From: Deltaproteobacteria bacterium
GTDB lineage: Bacteria > Desulfobacterota > Binatia > Binatales > Binataceae
Direction: 5' to 3'
DNA: 6,216 bases
Assembly: GCA_021786815.1 (NCBI GenBank)
Contig: JAJYMR010000339.1
Coordinates: 6,923-13,138, forward strand
Part shown: piece by piece, positions 1-6,000 of the stretch
Layout of the letters: each line of letters begins with the position of its first letter
Numbering within the stretch: the stretch's first letter is position 1
Translations under genes and position numbers: made by a program
The notes under the pieces: generated by a model
What the model saw: the letters and a program-made list of their open reading frames with translations, nothing else
What the model was told of the DNA's origin: nothing
Databases searched by the model: none

Positions 1-705
1 CAGAACGATACGCGGCCTGCGCGCGGCGATTGCCTCGAGCGCCTGGGCCCATTCGAGCGTGTAGCGCTGCACTTTGTTCGGATTGCCGGTATTCGGAAGT
101 GACGAAACGATCAGATCGCCGACCATTGCGAGCCGCCGGCGCGGCATCCATACCCACGTCGCGTCGTCCGTCTCGCCCATCGCGTGATGCAGTTCGACGG
201 GCTCGCCGCCGGGAAGTTCCAGGTACTGCGCGTCGCGGTAGGTCAGGTCGGGCGGTTGGAAGGAACGCTCGGAGAAAATCCCGTCAACGGGAATGGCGGC
301 GCCGAACTGCAGGCGGTTGATATGCGCCTGCCATCCGCGGGTCATCGCGTAGCGGCGAAAGCGCTCCGCCACCATCTCGTGGCCCCAGATGCGCGGCCGG
401 CGGTAACCGCGCGCGAGCGCGTCGCGCACGAAGGGCTCGGTGCCGAAGGCATGGTCGCCGTGGCCGTGAGTATAGACGATGAAGGCGAGCGGTTCGTCGG
501 TCACTTTGCGGATCGCCTCGAGCGCCATCGCGCCCATCCGCGCGGAACTGGTGTCCACGGCGAGCATCTCACCGCTCCCGTAGGCGAAGGCGACATTGGC
601 AAAGCCGTGGAACATCGCGATTCCCGGCTCAAGAACCTCGAGCTGGCCCATCTTTGGATCGACGGGCGAAGCGGGGTTGGAAGGACCTGAGAATGTTGAC
701 GCCAT
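1..705 (-). CDS. MBL-fold metallo-hydrolase, alkyl-sulfatase-like (C-terminus cut by window edge)
   Basis: This reading frame is open from an ATG at 705 down to the left edge (235 residues) with no stop, so the C-terminus lies outside the window. It has the metallo-beta-lactamase zinc motif THGHGDH at residues 79-85 (H80, H82, D84, H85). The third metal histidine lies in ELHHAMGETDD (H173/H174), and the bridging aspartate is probably D197 in MVGDL. The block GETDDATWVWMP, followed by NTGNPNKVQRY, is typical of the alkyl/aryl-sulfatase-like MBL group that hydrolyses sulfate esters, rather than of beta-lactamases or glyoxalases. The actual substrate is inferred only. No signal peptide is seen, so it is probably cytoplasmic. 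The start is supported by GGAGG (complement of 715-719), 9 nt upstream of the ATG; M19 is a weaker alternative. It is transcribed divergently from glgB. Any dimerisation or C-terminal sulfatase domain would lie beyond the edge. Family call is firm; substrate is not. Confidence 0.88.
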   Translation of the reverse strand, partial: MASTFSGPSNPASPVDPKMGQLEVLEPGIAMFHGFANVAFAYGSGEMLAVDTSSARMGAMALEAIRKVTDEPLAFIVYTHGHGDHAFGTEPFVRDALARGYRRPRIWGHEMVAERFRRYAMTRGWQAHINRLQFGAAIPVDGIFSERSFQPPDLTYRDAQYLELPGGEPVELHHAMGETDDATWVWMPRRRLAMVGDLIVSSLPNTGNPNKVQRYTLEWAQALEAIAARRPRIVL

Positions 706-753
706 TGAGGGCGACCTCCCAGCGCGTGCGTGCGGACCGTCAATTGAACCGCA

Positions 754-768
754 ACGCTTCGCAAGCGT
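754..768. repeat. Perfect inverted repeat in the divergent intergenic region
   Basis: ACGCTT (754-759) and AAGCGT (763-768) are exact reverse complements separated by CGC, giving a 15-bp palindrome. It lies between the divergent hydrolase gene and glgB, and immediately upstream of the extended -10-like TGGCATAAA at 768-776. It could be an operator for one or both genes. There is no T-tract after it on the plus strand, so it does not look like a terminator. Function is inferred from position only. Confidence 0.4.
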
Positions 769-834
769 GGCATAAATCGGGGGTCGCGCGCACGCGGCGC
801 CCCGCTTTGCCCCGATGCCGCATGGGGATATGCT
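768..834 (+). promoter_or_regulatory. Candidate promoter elements for glgB
   Basis: Two weak sigma70-like options are visible upstream of glgB. One is an extended -10, TGGCATAAA (768-776), without a well-spaced -35. The other is TTGCCC (807-812), a 16-nt spacer, and TATGCT (829-834), each hexamer matching consensus at 4 of 6 positions. Neither is strong, and GC-rich genomes often use divergent elements, so the true start of transcription cannot be fixed from sequence. No convincing -10/-35 pair was found for the minus-strand hydrolase gene in the same region. Confidence 0.25.
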
Positions 835-861
835 TTTTCTAGCGTCGCGTTCGCGGCGCTT

Positions 862-879
862 TTCGTTGTAGGTAACGAA
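862..879 (+). promoter_or_regulatory. Stem-loop presenting the glgB ribosome binding site
   Basis: TTCGTT (862-867) and AACGAA (874-879) are perfect reverse complements separated by GTAGGT (868-873). The loop holds the only Shine-Dalgarno-like stretch (AGGT, 870-873) before the glgB ATG at 883. In the mRNA this would form a six-base-pair hairpin with the binding site exposed in a tight loop, three bases before the start codon. The stem is AU-rich, so it may be marginally stable. A regulatory role is inference. Confidence 0.35.
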
Positions 880-882
880 CGC

Positions 883-3114
883 ATGAAGGATTCCGTGCAT
901 ACCGAAACCGACACGCAAGCGCGCGAGGGATGGCAGGCGCCCGATGAACAGATCGAGCGGCTGCTCACCCTGGAGCATCCAGAGCCGCACGAGCTGCTTG
1001 GTATCCATCCGACGCCCGATGGAGTCGTGGTCCGCGCGTACCGGCCCAACGCCGAAGGTGTCATCCTGATTGTCGACGGGAAGAGCCGGATGCCGATGGA
1101 GCGGCGCAACGAGGCGGGCTTCTTCGAAGTTCTCGTTCCCGGTCGCCGCGAAGTCTTCCCTTATCTTTTCGAGGTGCGCTATCCGGGCGGCGAGACCTTC
1201 ACCGTCGTCGATCCCTACCGTTTCCTTCCCACGGTTGGCGAACTGGACCTTCATCTGTGGGGCGAGACCAGGCACGAGCGGGTTTACGACAAGCTCGGCT
1301 CCCACGTGCGCGAGATCGACGGGATACGCGGGGTGTCGTTCGCGGTATGGGCGCCGAACGCGCGCAGCGTCAGCGTGATCGGCGATTTCAACGAGTGGGA
1401 CGGCAGGCTCCATCTTATGCGCACGCTTGGGAGCTCGGGCGTATGGGAGATATTCGTGCCGGACGTGGGGCCCGGCACGAAGTACAAGTACGAAATTCGC
1501 ACCCATGACGGCGGGCTTTTGCTCAAGGCCGATCCGTTTGCGGCGCAGATGGAGACGCCGCCGGCGACGGCCTCGGTCGTGTTTCAATCGAGCTATCGCT
1601 TCAACGACCAGGAGTGGATGGACGGGCGGGCGGGACGCGACGTGCTTGGAAGCCCCATGTCGATCTACGAGGTGCATCTGGGCTCGTGGCGCCGGGTTCC
1701 CGAGGAGGGCCATCGTTCGCTCAACTACCGGGAGCTTGCGGAGCAGCTCGGCGATTACATCACGGACATGGGATTCACCCACGTCGAGTTGCTGCCCGTG
1801 ATGGAGCATCCGTTCGCCGGTTCATGGGGCTACCAGGTCAGCGGCTATTTCGCGCCGACCTCGCGCCTGGGCACGCCGGACGATTTTCGGTTCTTTATCG
1901 ACGAGATGCATCGGCGCGGTATCGGCGTGATCCTGGACTGGGTGCCCGCGCATTTTCCGCGCGACGAGTTCAGCCTCGGCCGGTTCGACGGAACCGCGCT
2001 CTACGAGCATCTCGACCCGCGCCTCGGCCATCATCCCGAGTGGGACACGTACATCTTCAACTACGGGCGCAACGAGGTCCGAAGCTTTCTCATCGCAAGC
2101 GCGCTCTGCTGGCTCGGCGAGTTCCATGCCGACGGCCTTCGAGTCGACGCGGTGGCGTCGATGATCTACCTGGATTACGGGCGGCGCGACGGCGACTGGG
2201 TGCCCAACCCATACGGCGGCAAGGAAAACCTTGAGGCGATCTCGTTTCTGCGCGCGCTGAACGAGCGTGCCTACGCGCTCAACCCGGGTGTCGTGATGGT
2301 CGCCGAGGAATCGACGGCGTGGGCCGGAGTGAGCAGGCCAACCTATAGCGGAGGACTCGGCTTCGGGCTCAAGTGGGACATGGGCTGGATGCACGACACG
2401 CTGGAGTACATTTCGCTCGATCCGATCTACCGCCGCTATCACCATCGCGACCTTACCTTCGGGATGCTTTATGCGTGGAGCGAGAATTTCGTGCTTCCGC
2501 TTTCCCATGACGAGGTGGTGCACGGGAAGCGCTCGATGCTGTCGAAGATGCCTGGCGACCGATGGCAGCAGTTCGCCAACCTGCGCGCGCTTTACGCGTA
2601 TATGTGGGCGCGATGCGGGAAGAAGCTGCTGTTCATGGGCGGCGAGTTGGGCCAATGGCGCGAATGGAATCACGACGAGAGCCTCGACTGGAACCTGCTC
2701 GACTACGACGAGCATCGCGGCCTCCAGCGCATGGTTCGCGACCTGAACTGGCGTTATCGCGCCGAGCCGGCGCTATGGGAGGCCGACGTTGAGCCGTCGG
2801 GGTTCCAGTGGATCGCGCCCGATAGCGCCGACGACAACGTGATCGTCTTCATGAGGGTCGCGCCGCGAAGCGGGCAGAAGATCGTTTGCGTATGCAACTT
2901 CTCGCCGGTGATGCGCGCGCCGTACCGGATCGGGGTGCCGGAGCCAGGCTTTTACGAGGAAATCCTGAACACCGATTCGTCGCATTACGGCGGGACGAAC
3001 GCGGGTAACGCGGGCGGCGTTGCGGCGCAGAATATCGAGTGGTTCGGCTTTTCGCATTCAATCGCGATTACGCTGCCGCCGCTCGCGGTGCTGTGGTTTC
3101 GAGCGCCCTCGTAG
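883..3114 (+). CDS. glgB: 1,4-alpha-glucan branching enzyme (GlgB, GH13)
   Basis: GlgB cleaves an alpha-1,4-glucan chain and re-attaches it through an alpha-1,6 bond (EC 2.4.1.18), creating branches in glycogen in the cytoplasm. The 743-residue length fits the long two-module type (E. coli about 728). An N-terminal beta module spans roughly residues 30-125, a CBM48 module roughly 148-235 (FAVWAPNA at 153-160, GDFNEWDG), the GH13 barrel starts near IYEVHLGSW (261-269), and a C-terminal beta domain ends the protein. Family regions are intact: DWVPAHF (352-358), GLRVDAV with nucleophile D422, AEEST with acid/base E475, and LSHDEVVHGK with D543. These match E. coli D405, E458 and D526 at a constant +17 offset. 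The ATG at 883 has only a weak AGGT site. No glgA, glgC, glgP or glgX lies nearby, so it appears to be a monocistronic orphan within this window. Confidence 0.98.
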   Translation: MKDSVHTETDTQAREGWQAPDEQIERLLTLEHPEPHELLGIHPTPDGVVVRAYRPNAEGVILIVDGKSRMPMERRNEAGFFEVLVPGRREVFPYLFEVRYPGGETFTVVDPYRFLPTVGELDLHLWGETRHERVYDKLGSHVREIDGIRGVSFAVWAPNARSVSVIGDFNEWDGRLHLMRTLGSSGVWEIFVPDVGPGTKYKYEIRTHDGGLLLKADPFAAQMETPPATASVVFQSSYRFNDQEWMDGRAGRDVLGSPMSIYEVHLGSWRRVPEEGHRSLNYRELAEQLGDYITDMGFTHVELLPVMEHPFAGSWGYQVSGYFAPTSRLGTPDDFRFFIDEMHRRGIGVILDWVPAHFPRDEFSLGRFDGTALYEHLDPRLGHHPEWDTYIFNYGRNEVRSFLIASALCWLGEFHADGLRVDAVASMIYLDYGRRDGDWVPNPYGGKENLEAISFLRALNERAYALNPGVVMVAEESTAWAGVSRPTYSGGLGFGLKWDMGWMHDTLEYISLDPIYRRYHHRDLTFGMLYAWSENFVLPLSHDEVVHGKRSMLSKMPGDRWQQFANLRALYAYMWARCGKKLLFMGGELGQWREWNHDESLDWNLLDYDEHRGLQRMVRDLNWRYRAEPALWEADVEPSGFQWIAPDSADDNVIVFMRVAPRSGQKIVCVCNFSPVMRAPYRIGVPEPGFYEEILNTDSSHYGGTNAGNAGGVAAQNIEWFGFSHSIAITLPPLAVLWFRAPS

Positions 3115-3140
3115 CGCTTTGTCCGACGCGCTCGCCAGGC

Positions 3141-3169
3141 TTGGCTGACGCGCGCCGAATAGATAAAAA
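3141..3169 (+). promoter_or_regulatory. Possible promoter for the 3217-4884 gene group
   Basis: TTGGCT (3141-3146), a 17-nt spacer and TAAAAA (3164-3169) each match the sigma70 consensus at 4 of 6 positions. They lie in the 102-bp gap after glgB. The AT-rich patch AGATAAAAAT is conspicuous in this otherwise GC-rich gap. Spacing is ideal but the hexamers are mediocre, so this is a candidate only. No convincing terminator for glgB is seen in the same gap. Confidence 0.3.
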
Positions 3170-3216
3170 TTGCGCGACAGACGGGCCCTTCCGGCCTATG
3201 CGTACGGGGCAGGCGC

Positions 3217-3789
3217 ATGGATGCGGATTCCCGATTCAAGAGGCCTTTCGAGTACCTCGGATTCGCCGAGTTGATGGCGATACTGATGGTGCTCGCCACG
3301 ACCTTCAGCGCGGTTGCGACCTGGCGCACCGCAAGTATCGCAACCGCTTTGTACAACGCCTCCGAGCGCCCGTACGTCGGGGTGGAGAAAGTGTTGCTGG
3401 AACGCCCGCAGCCGGGCGGTTGCCACATCGTGGTCCGGTACCGGAACTTCGGCAACGTGTCGGCCGAGGACGCGATCGTGACGGAGCGGCTTTTCCTTGA
3501 CGGAAAGCCGGTCGGCGATCCGTTCACGCTCGCGGCGGGAATCCTTTCCCCCGCCGCGTCACATCAGATATTCGTCCATGTGCCAAGCGACCGGATCGAC
3601 GCCATCCAGTCCGGACAAACCAGGCTTGATATAGTGGTCGCCACGTCTTATGGCGCGCCGCTACGCTCCACGCTTTGCTACGCGGAGCGTTTTGCCTACC
3701 TGCCGGAGACGAAAACCTTCGAGGTTGACGGCGGCTCGCCCCGATGTTCCGAAATGGCGTACTGGAGCAACGGCGGTCCACGGCGTTGA
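3217..3789 (+). CDS. Hypothetical protein with one N-terminal membrane helix
   Basis: I do not recognise a named family for this 190-residue protein. A short charged N-terminus (several Lys/Arg in residues 5-9) precedes one hydrophobic segment at about residues 13-36 (LMAILMVLATTFSAVATW). It is therefore probably an inner-membrane anchor, with the remainder outside or in the periplasm. The rest looks like a compact beta-rich domain: SERPYVGVEKV (49-59), then VVRYRNFGNVSAEDA and alternating hydrophobic stretches, resembling the Ig-like exterior domains of many small uncharacterised membrane proteins. Three cysteines (C69, one near 153, one near 178) could form a disulfide. The ATG at 3217 has only a loose purine-rich site (GGGGCAGG) just ahead. 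It ends 42 bp before yacG on the same strand, so co-transcription is plausible. Coding is supported by uniform GC-rich codon use and the coherent membrane topology. Confidence 0.75.
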   Translation: MDADSRFKRPFEYLGFAELMAILMVLATTFSAVATWRTASIATALYNASERPYVGVEKVLLERPQPGGCHIVVRYRNFGNVSAEDAIVTERLFLDGKPVGDPFTLAAGILSPAASHQIFVHVPSDRIDAIQSGQTRLDIVVATSYGAPLRSTLCYAERFAYLPETKTFEVDGGSPRCSEMAYWSNGGPRR

Positions 3790-3799
3790 AGCCCTCGGC

Positions 3800-3821
3800 C
3801 TGATTTGGCAGCCTTAATCAG
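3800..3821 (+). repeat. Inverted repeat just before the yacG ribosome binding site
   Basis: CTGATT (3800-3805) and AATCAG (3816-3821) are perfect reverse complements with a 10-nt loop. The 3' arm ends on the first G of the GAGG Shine-Dalgarno site of yacG. A transcript running through from the upstream gene could fold here and modestly affect yacG translation. No U-run follows, so it is not a standard intrinsic terminator. Role is inferred. Confidence 0.3.
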
Positions 3822-3831
3822 AGGCAATGAG

Positions 3832-4020
3832 ATGCGTTGTCCGATTTGCCGCAAACAGGTGGACGTTTCGCCGGCCAATCGCTTTCGGCCGTTCTGCTCG
3901 GAGCGATGCCGCATGATCGACCTCGGCACGTGGGCGAGCGAGGAATACCGGGTCGCGGGCGGAAAGGCCGAAGACCGCGAGCATCCCGACGACCTGCCGC
4001 GAAAGAGGACCATTCATTGA
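3832..4020 (+). CDS. yacG: YacG-type zinc-binding protein (DNA gyrase inhibitor)
   Basis: YacG is a small zinc protein that, in E. coli, binds GyrB and inhibits DNA gyrase. This 62-residue product has the full family signature: CPIC (C3, C6), the FRPFCSERC block (C22, C26) and MIDLGTWASEEYRV, which give the four zinc ligands and the conserved helix. The length matches the family (about 65). I chose the ATG at 3832 because GAGG at 3821-3824 sits 7 nt upstream and because the family starts right before CPxC. An upstream in-frame TTG at 3805 would add nine non-conserved residues. The acidic/basic tail EHPDDLPRKR is typical of the disordered C-terminus. It lies between the membrane protein gene and the lpxA homologue, 21 bp before the latter, so the two probably share a transcript. 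Confidence 0.93.
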   Translation: MRCPICRKQVDVSPANRFRPFCSERCRMIDLGTWASEEYRVAGGKAEDREHPDDLPRKRTIH

Positions 4021-4041
4021 GCCGACGGGTGACGCGGGGCG

Positions 4042-4884
4042 ATGCCGCCCGGTAGCGCGAACGCGGGCAACGAAGCCCGAGTTCATCCGAGCGCCGTCGT
4101 AGGGCCGCAAGTCGTGCTGGGCGAGGGCGTTGAAGTCGGCGCGTTCTGCCTTCTCGACGGCCGGATCAAGATTGGCGCCCGCACGCGGCTTATCGGCCAC
4201 GTCACGATCCTCGGCGATACGGAACTGGGCGAGGACAACGTCCTGCATCCCAACGTCGTCATCGGCGACGAACCGCAGGATCTTGCCTATACGGGCGGAG
4301 TGCGCCTGGTGCGTATCGGCAGCCGCAACGTCTTTCGCGAGGGAACGACAATTCATCGCGCGAGCGAGCACGGCAAGGTGACAATCGTCGGCGACGGCAA
4401 CTTCTTCATGCAGAACTCGCATGCCGCGCACGATTGCCGGATCGGAAACCAGGCCATAATCGCTGGCGGAGCGCTGCTTGCGGGATGGGTCGAGGTGGGT
4501 GACCGGGCGCTCGTCTCGGGCAATTGCGTGGTGCATCAGTTCACCCGGATCGGGCGGCTGGCGATGTTGCGCGGGCTGAGCCGCACGAGTCGCGACGTCC
4601 CCCCGTTTTGCATCATGGACCTGACCCACACGCTTCGCGGGATAAACGTTGTGGGGCTTCGCCGCGTCGGCTTCAAGAGCGAGCAGATACGAGCGCTCAG
4701 GGACGCGTTTACGGCGCTGTTCGGACAGCGTCAAAACCTCAAGCTTGCGGTTGAAAGGCTTCTCTCGGAGCGCCCCGCAACTCCTGAGGTGCTCGAAATG
4801 GTCGAATTCATCCGTTCCTCCAAGCGCGGCGTGGCATTCGGCCCGCGTAACCGGGGGGCGGACGAGGATTCGGCCGAGGAGTGA
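4042..4884 (+). CDS. lpxA: LpxA-family acyl-ACP--UDP-sugar O-acyltransferase (divergent)
   Basis: LpxA transfers a 3-hydroxyacyl chain from ACP to the 3-position of UDP-GlcNAc, the first step of lipid A synthesis in the cytoplasm. The 280-residue product has the left-handed beta-helix of hexapeptide repeats (VHPSAVVGPQVVLGEGVEV onwards), TIHRAS, the catalytic SHAAHDC (H130, E. coli H125), VVHQF (H165, E. coli H160), RDVPPF and a GLRRVGF helix (R208, E. coli R204). G178 aligns with the E. coli acyl-chain ruler G173, suggesting long-chain acyl acceptance. By my alignment from memory, K76 is replaced by A82, H144 by W149, E200 by V204 and R205 by V209, so it may be a paralogue with another sugar nucleotide. 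The ATG at 4042 is the only usable start (in-frame stop at 4030; homology begins at residue 14), though its binding site (GGGG at 4036-4039) is close and poor. There is no lpxD, fabZ or lpxB here. Confidence 0.88.
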   Translation: MPPGSANAGNEARVHPSAVVGPQVVLGEGVEVGAFCLLDGRIKIGARTRLIGHVTILGDTELGEDNVLHPNVVIGDEPQDLAYTGGVRLVRIGSRNVFREGTTIHRASEHGKVTIVGDGNFFMQNSHAAHDCRIGNQAIIAGGALLAGWVEVGDRALVSGNCVVHQFTRIGRLAMLRGLSRTSRDVPPFCIMDLTHTLRGINVVGLRRVGFKSEQIRALRDAFTALFGQRQNLKLAVERLLSERPATPEVLEMVEFIRSSKRGVAFGPRNRGADEDSAEE

Positions 4885-5021
4885 CCCGGCGGCGCGCCCG
4901 CGCGTTCGCCATTTTCGACAATAGCGGGTCGGAATTGCGATCGGTGCCTGCGAACGGTCGGCCTTGGCGCCTTCTCACGGGCTAAGTCGCATCGGCGCAA
5001 TCGCCGGCTCGCGCATTGACG

Positions 5022-5034
5022 GGCTCTTTGAGCC
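5022..5034 (+). repeat. Short hairpin upstream of the lipoprotein gene
   Basis: GGCTC (5022-5026) and GAGCC (5030-5034) form a five-base-pair stem with a TTT loop, 8 nt before the GGAGG of the lipoprotein gene. It may be a leader hairpin. It lacks a following T-run. The 172-bp gap 4885-5056 holds no other convincing element; in particular no clear promoter was found for the lipoprotein. Confidence 0.2.
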
Positions 5035-5056
5035 TGAAAAGCGGAGGAATGGAACG

Positions 5057-5680
5057 ATGAAGTGGATTGTCGTTCTTGCGTTATTGACCGCGATGCTCAG
5101 CGGATGTGCGCTGCTTGCGGCGCCGGCGCTGGAAGAAGGAGGAACATTGTTGGGGATGGCCGGCTCGGGTGCAAGCGGCATCTCGGGCGTGATGGGCACC
5201 CAATCGACGGTGGACGTCAACAGTTCGTGGATAGACAACAATAAGATTCAGGCGCGCTACATGCATGCCCAGTTGGAGGCGATGCGGCACAAGCACAATG
5301 CTGAGCGCACGGAACGGGCTACGTCGGTCGGAATTCTGCGCGAGATGGCCGCGTCGAACGGGGATCCGCGCCTGGCCGACCTTGCGCAATGGGTAAAAGC
5401 GGGCGGCGATCCGCAATTCGCGCTCAACTATGCGCTGTCGCGTGCTCACGACGACGCGGTGCGTAAGCGGACGGTCAGAATTCTCGAACGTCTGTCTGAA
5501 GAGGAAAATAACCCCAAGCTCTACCAATTGGCGCTGTGGGTGCGCTCGGGAGGAGATGCGAAATTCGCGCTCGATTACGCGCTGAAACATTCGCGCGCGA
5601 GCGACTGGACGCCCTCGGAGGAGATGGGCGGCGACACCGCGGAGGGTCCGTTCGCGTCGGCTGACCCGCCGAAGCGCTAG
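5057..5680 (+). CDS. Hypothetical lipoprotein with two diverged helical repeats
   Basis: The 207-residue product begins with a lipoprotein signal: basic residue K2, hydrophobic core, then lipobox LSGC with the modified cysteine C17. Residue +2 is Ala, not Asp, so outer-membrane sorting is expected. The start at 5057 is fixed by GGAGG at 5043-5047, 9 nt upstream, and by the signal peptide beginning there; an in-frame TTG at 4964 would put 31 extra residues before the signal. After a Gly/Ser-rich linker (about 26-52) comes a charged helical stretch (58-90). Then residues 93-133 and 142-182 are two copies of one unit, with shared pattern IL, NP/DP, L..LA.WV, GGD, FAL, YAL (about 17 of 41 identical). 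The C-terminus is polar and probably disordered. I do not recognise the family; the repeat could be a small alpha-solenoid for protein contacts. It converges on the TM2 gene. Confidence 0.85.
   Translation: MKWIVVLALLTAMLSGCALLAAPALEEGGTLLGMAGSGASGISGVMGTQSTVDVNSSWIDNNKIQARYMHAQLEAMRHKHNAERTERATSVGILREMAASNGDPRLADLAQWVKAGGDPQFALNYALSRAHDDAVRKRTVRILERLSEEENNPKLYQLALWVRSGGDAKFALDYALKHSRASDWTPSEEMGGDTAEGPFASADPPKR
5333..5602 (+). repeat. Protein-level tandem duplication inside the lipoprotein
   Basis: Residues 93-133 (nt 5333-5455) and 142-182 (nt 5480-5602) align without gaps at about 17 of 41 positions. The conserved core is L..LA.WV..GGD..FAL.YAL. At DNA level the copies have drifted, so the duplication is old. 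The unit spacing is 49 residues. The pattern of hydrophobic residues suggests two or three short helices per unit with a tight GGD turn. Confidence 0.75.
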
Positions 5681-5994
5681 CCCCCGGTTTCCCATATGCG
5701 GATGGGCAAGCCGTCGCTATCGCGAAAACTGCCGGCGGCGATCAGAATCAGGTCTATCAACGTGCCTACGCCCAGGCACCCAAGCGTCAGCAGCCATACT
5801 ATGCCGGTGCCAATTTTTCCGACATAGAACCTGTGAATCCCGAGGCCTCCTAAGAAAACGCAGAGAAGGAGAGCTACGAGACGTGACTTTGCTGAAACCT
5901 CGCTGCCCCGAATCGGGCCCCGCAGTGCGCCGCATCCCGGACAAGCCGGAGCGGTTTGATCGACAAAATGACCACACTTTGTACAATGTGGCAT
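5677..5994 (-). CDS. Zinc-ribbon and TM2-domain membrane protein
   Basis: The 105-residue product starts with a zinc ribbon, CTKC (C4, C7) and CPGC (C18, C21), followed by a TM2 domain. That domain has a first helix at about 38-53 ending in the hallmark GGLGIHRFYVGK (49-60), a short loop, and a second helix at about 64-87 containing D81. TM2 proteins are widespread small inner-membrane proteins with a helical hairpin; their bacterial role is not settled, and the zinc ribbon suggests a nucleic-acid or protein contact on the cytoplasmic side. The ATG at 5994 is well supported by AAGGGGG (complement of 6001-6007), 6 nt upstream. Its stop codon overlaps that of the convergent lipoprotein gene within CTAG. 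The upstream region carries a strong-looking promoter with palindromes, so regulated expression is likely. Confidence 0.92.
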   Translation of the reverse strand: MPHCTKCGHFVDQTAPACPGCGALRGPIRGSEVSAKSRLVALLLCVFLGGLGIHRFYVGKIGTGIVWLLTLGCLGVGTLIDLILIAAGSFRDSDGLPIRIWETGG

Positions 5995-6000
5995 TTGAAC

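Noticed and set aside
819..839. GCAT-GGGGAT-ATGC followed by TTTTTCT as an intrinsic terminator
   Set aside because: The stem is only four base pairs and there is no plus-strand gene upstream needing a terminator; the T-run may simply be part of the glgB leader.
501..1109. Long minus-strand open frame of 202 residues across the intergenic region and the glgB start
   Set aside because: It overlaps two well-supported genes in other frames, is Arg/Ser/Pro-rich as expected for a shadow frame in GC-rich DNA, and has no recognisable motif.
1822..2715. Minus-strand open frame of 297 residues inside glgB
   Set aside because: It lies wholly inside an intact glgB catalytic domain; long antisense frames are common opposite GC-rich genes.
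3805..3831. TTG start extending yacG by nine residues
   Set aside because: The ATG at 3832 has GAGG 7 nt upstream and starts right before the conserved CPIC, as in the family.
3814..4734. Minus-strand open frame of 306 residues opposite yacG and the lpxA homologue
   Set aside because: Both plus-strand genes have clear family motifs; the antisense product has no domain pattern and no binding site was supported.
4883..4930. GACCCG/CGGGTC inverted repeat after the lpxA homologue as a terminator
   Set aside because: Six-bp arms with a 36-nt loop and no T-run are weak and expected by chance in GC-rich sequence.
4964..5056. TTG start extending the lipoprotein by 31 residues
   Set aside because: It would bury the lipoprotein signal peptide inside the protein; the ATG at 5057 has GGAGG at correct spacing.
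5081..5695. Minus-strand open frame of 204 residues opposite the lipoprotein
   Set aside because: Arg-rich shadow; the plus frame has a lipobox, a good ribosome binding site and internal repeats.
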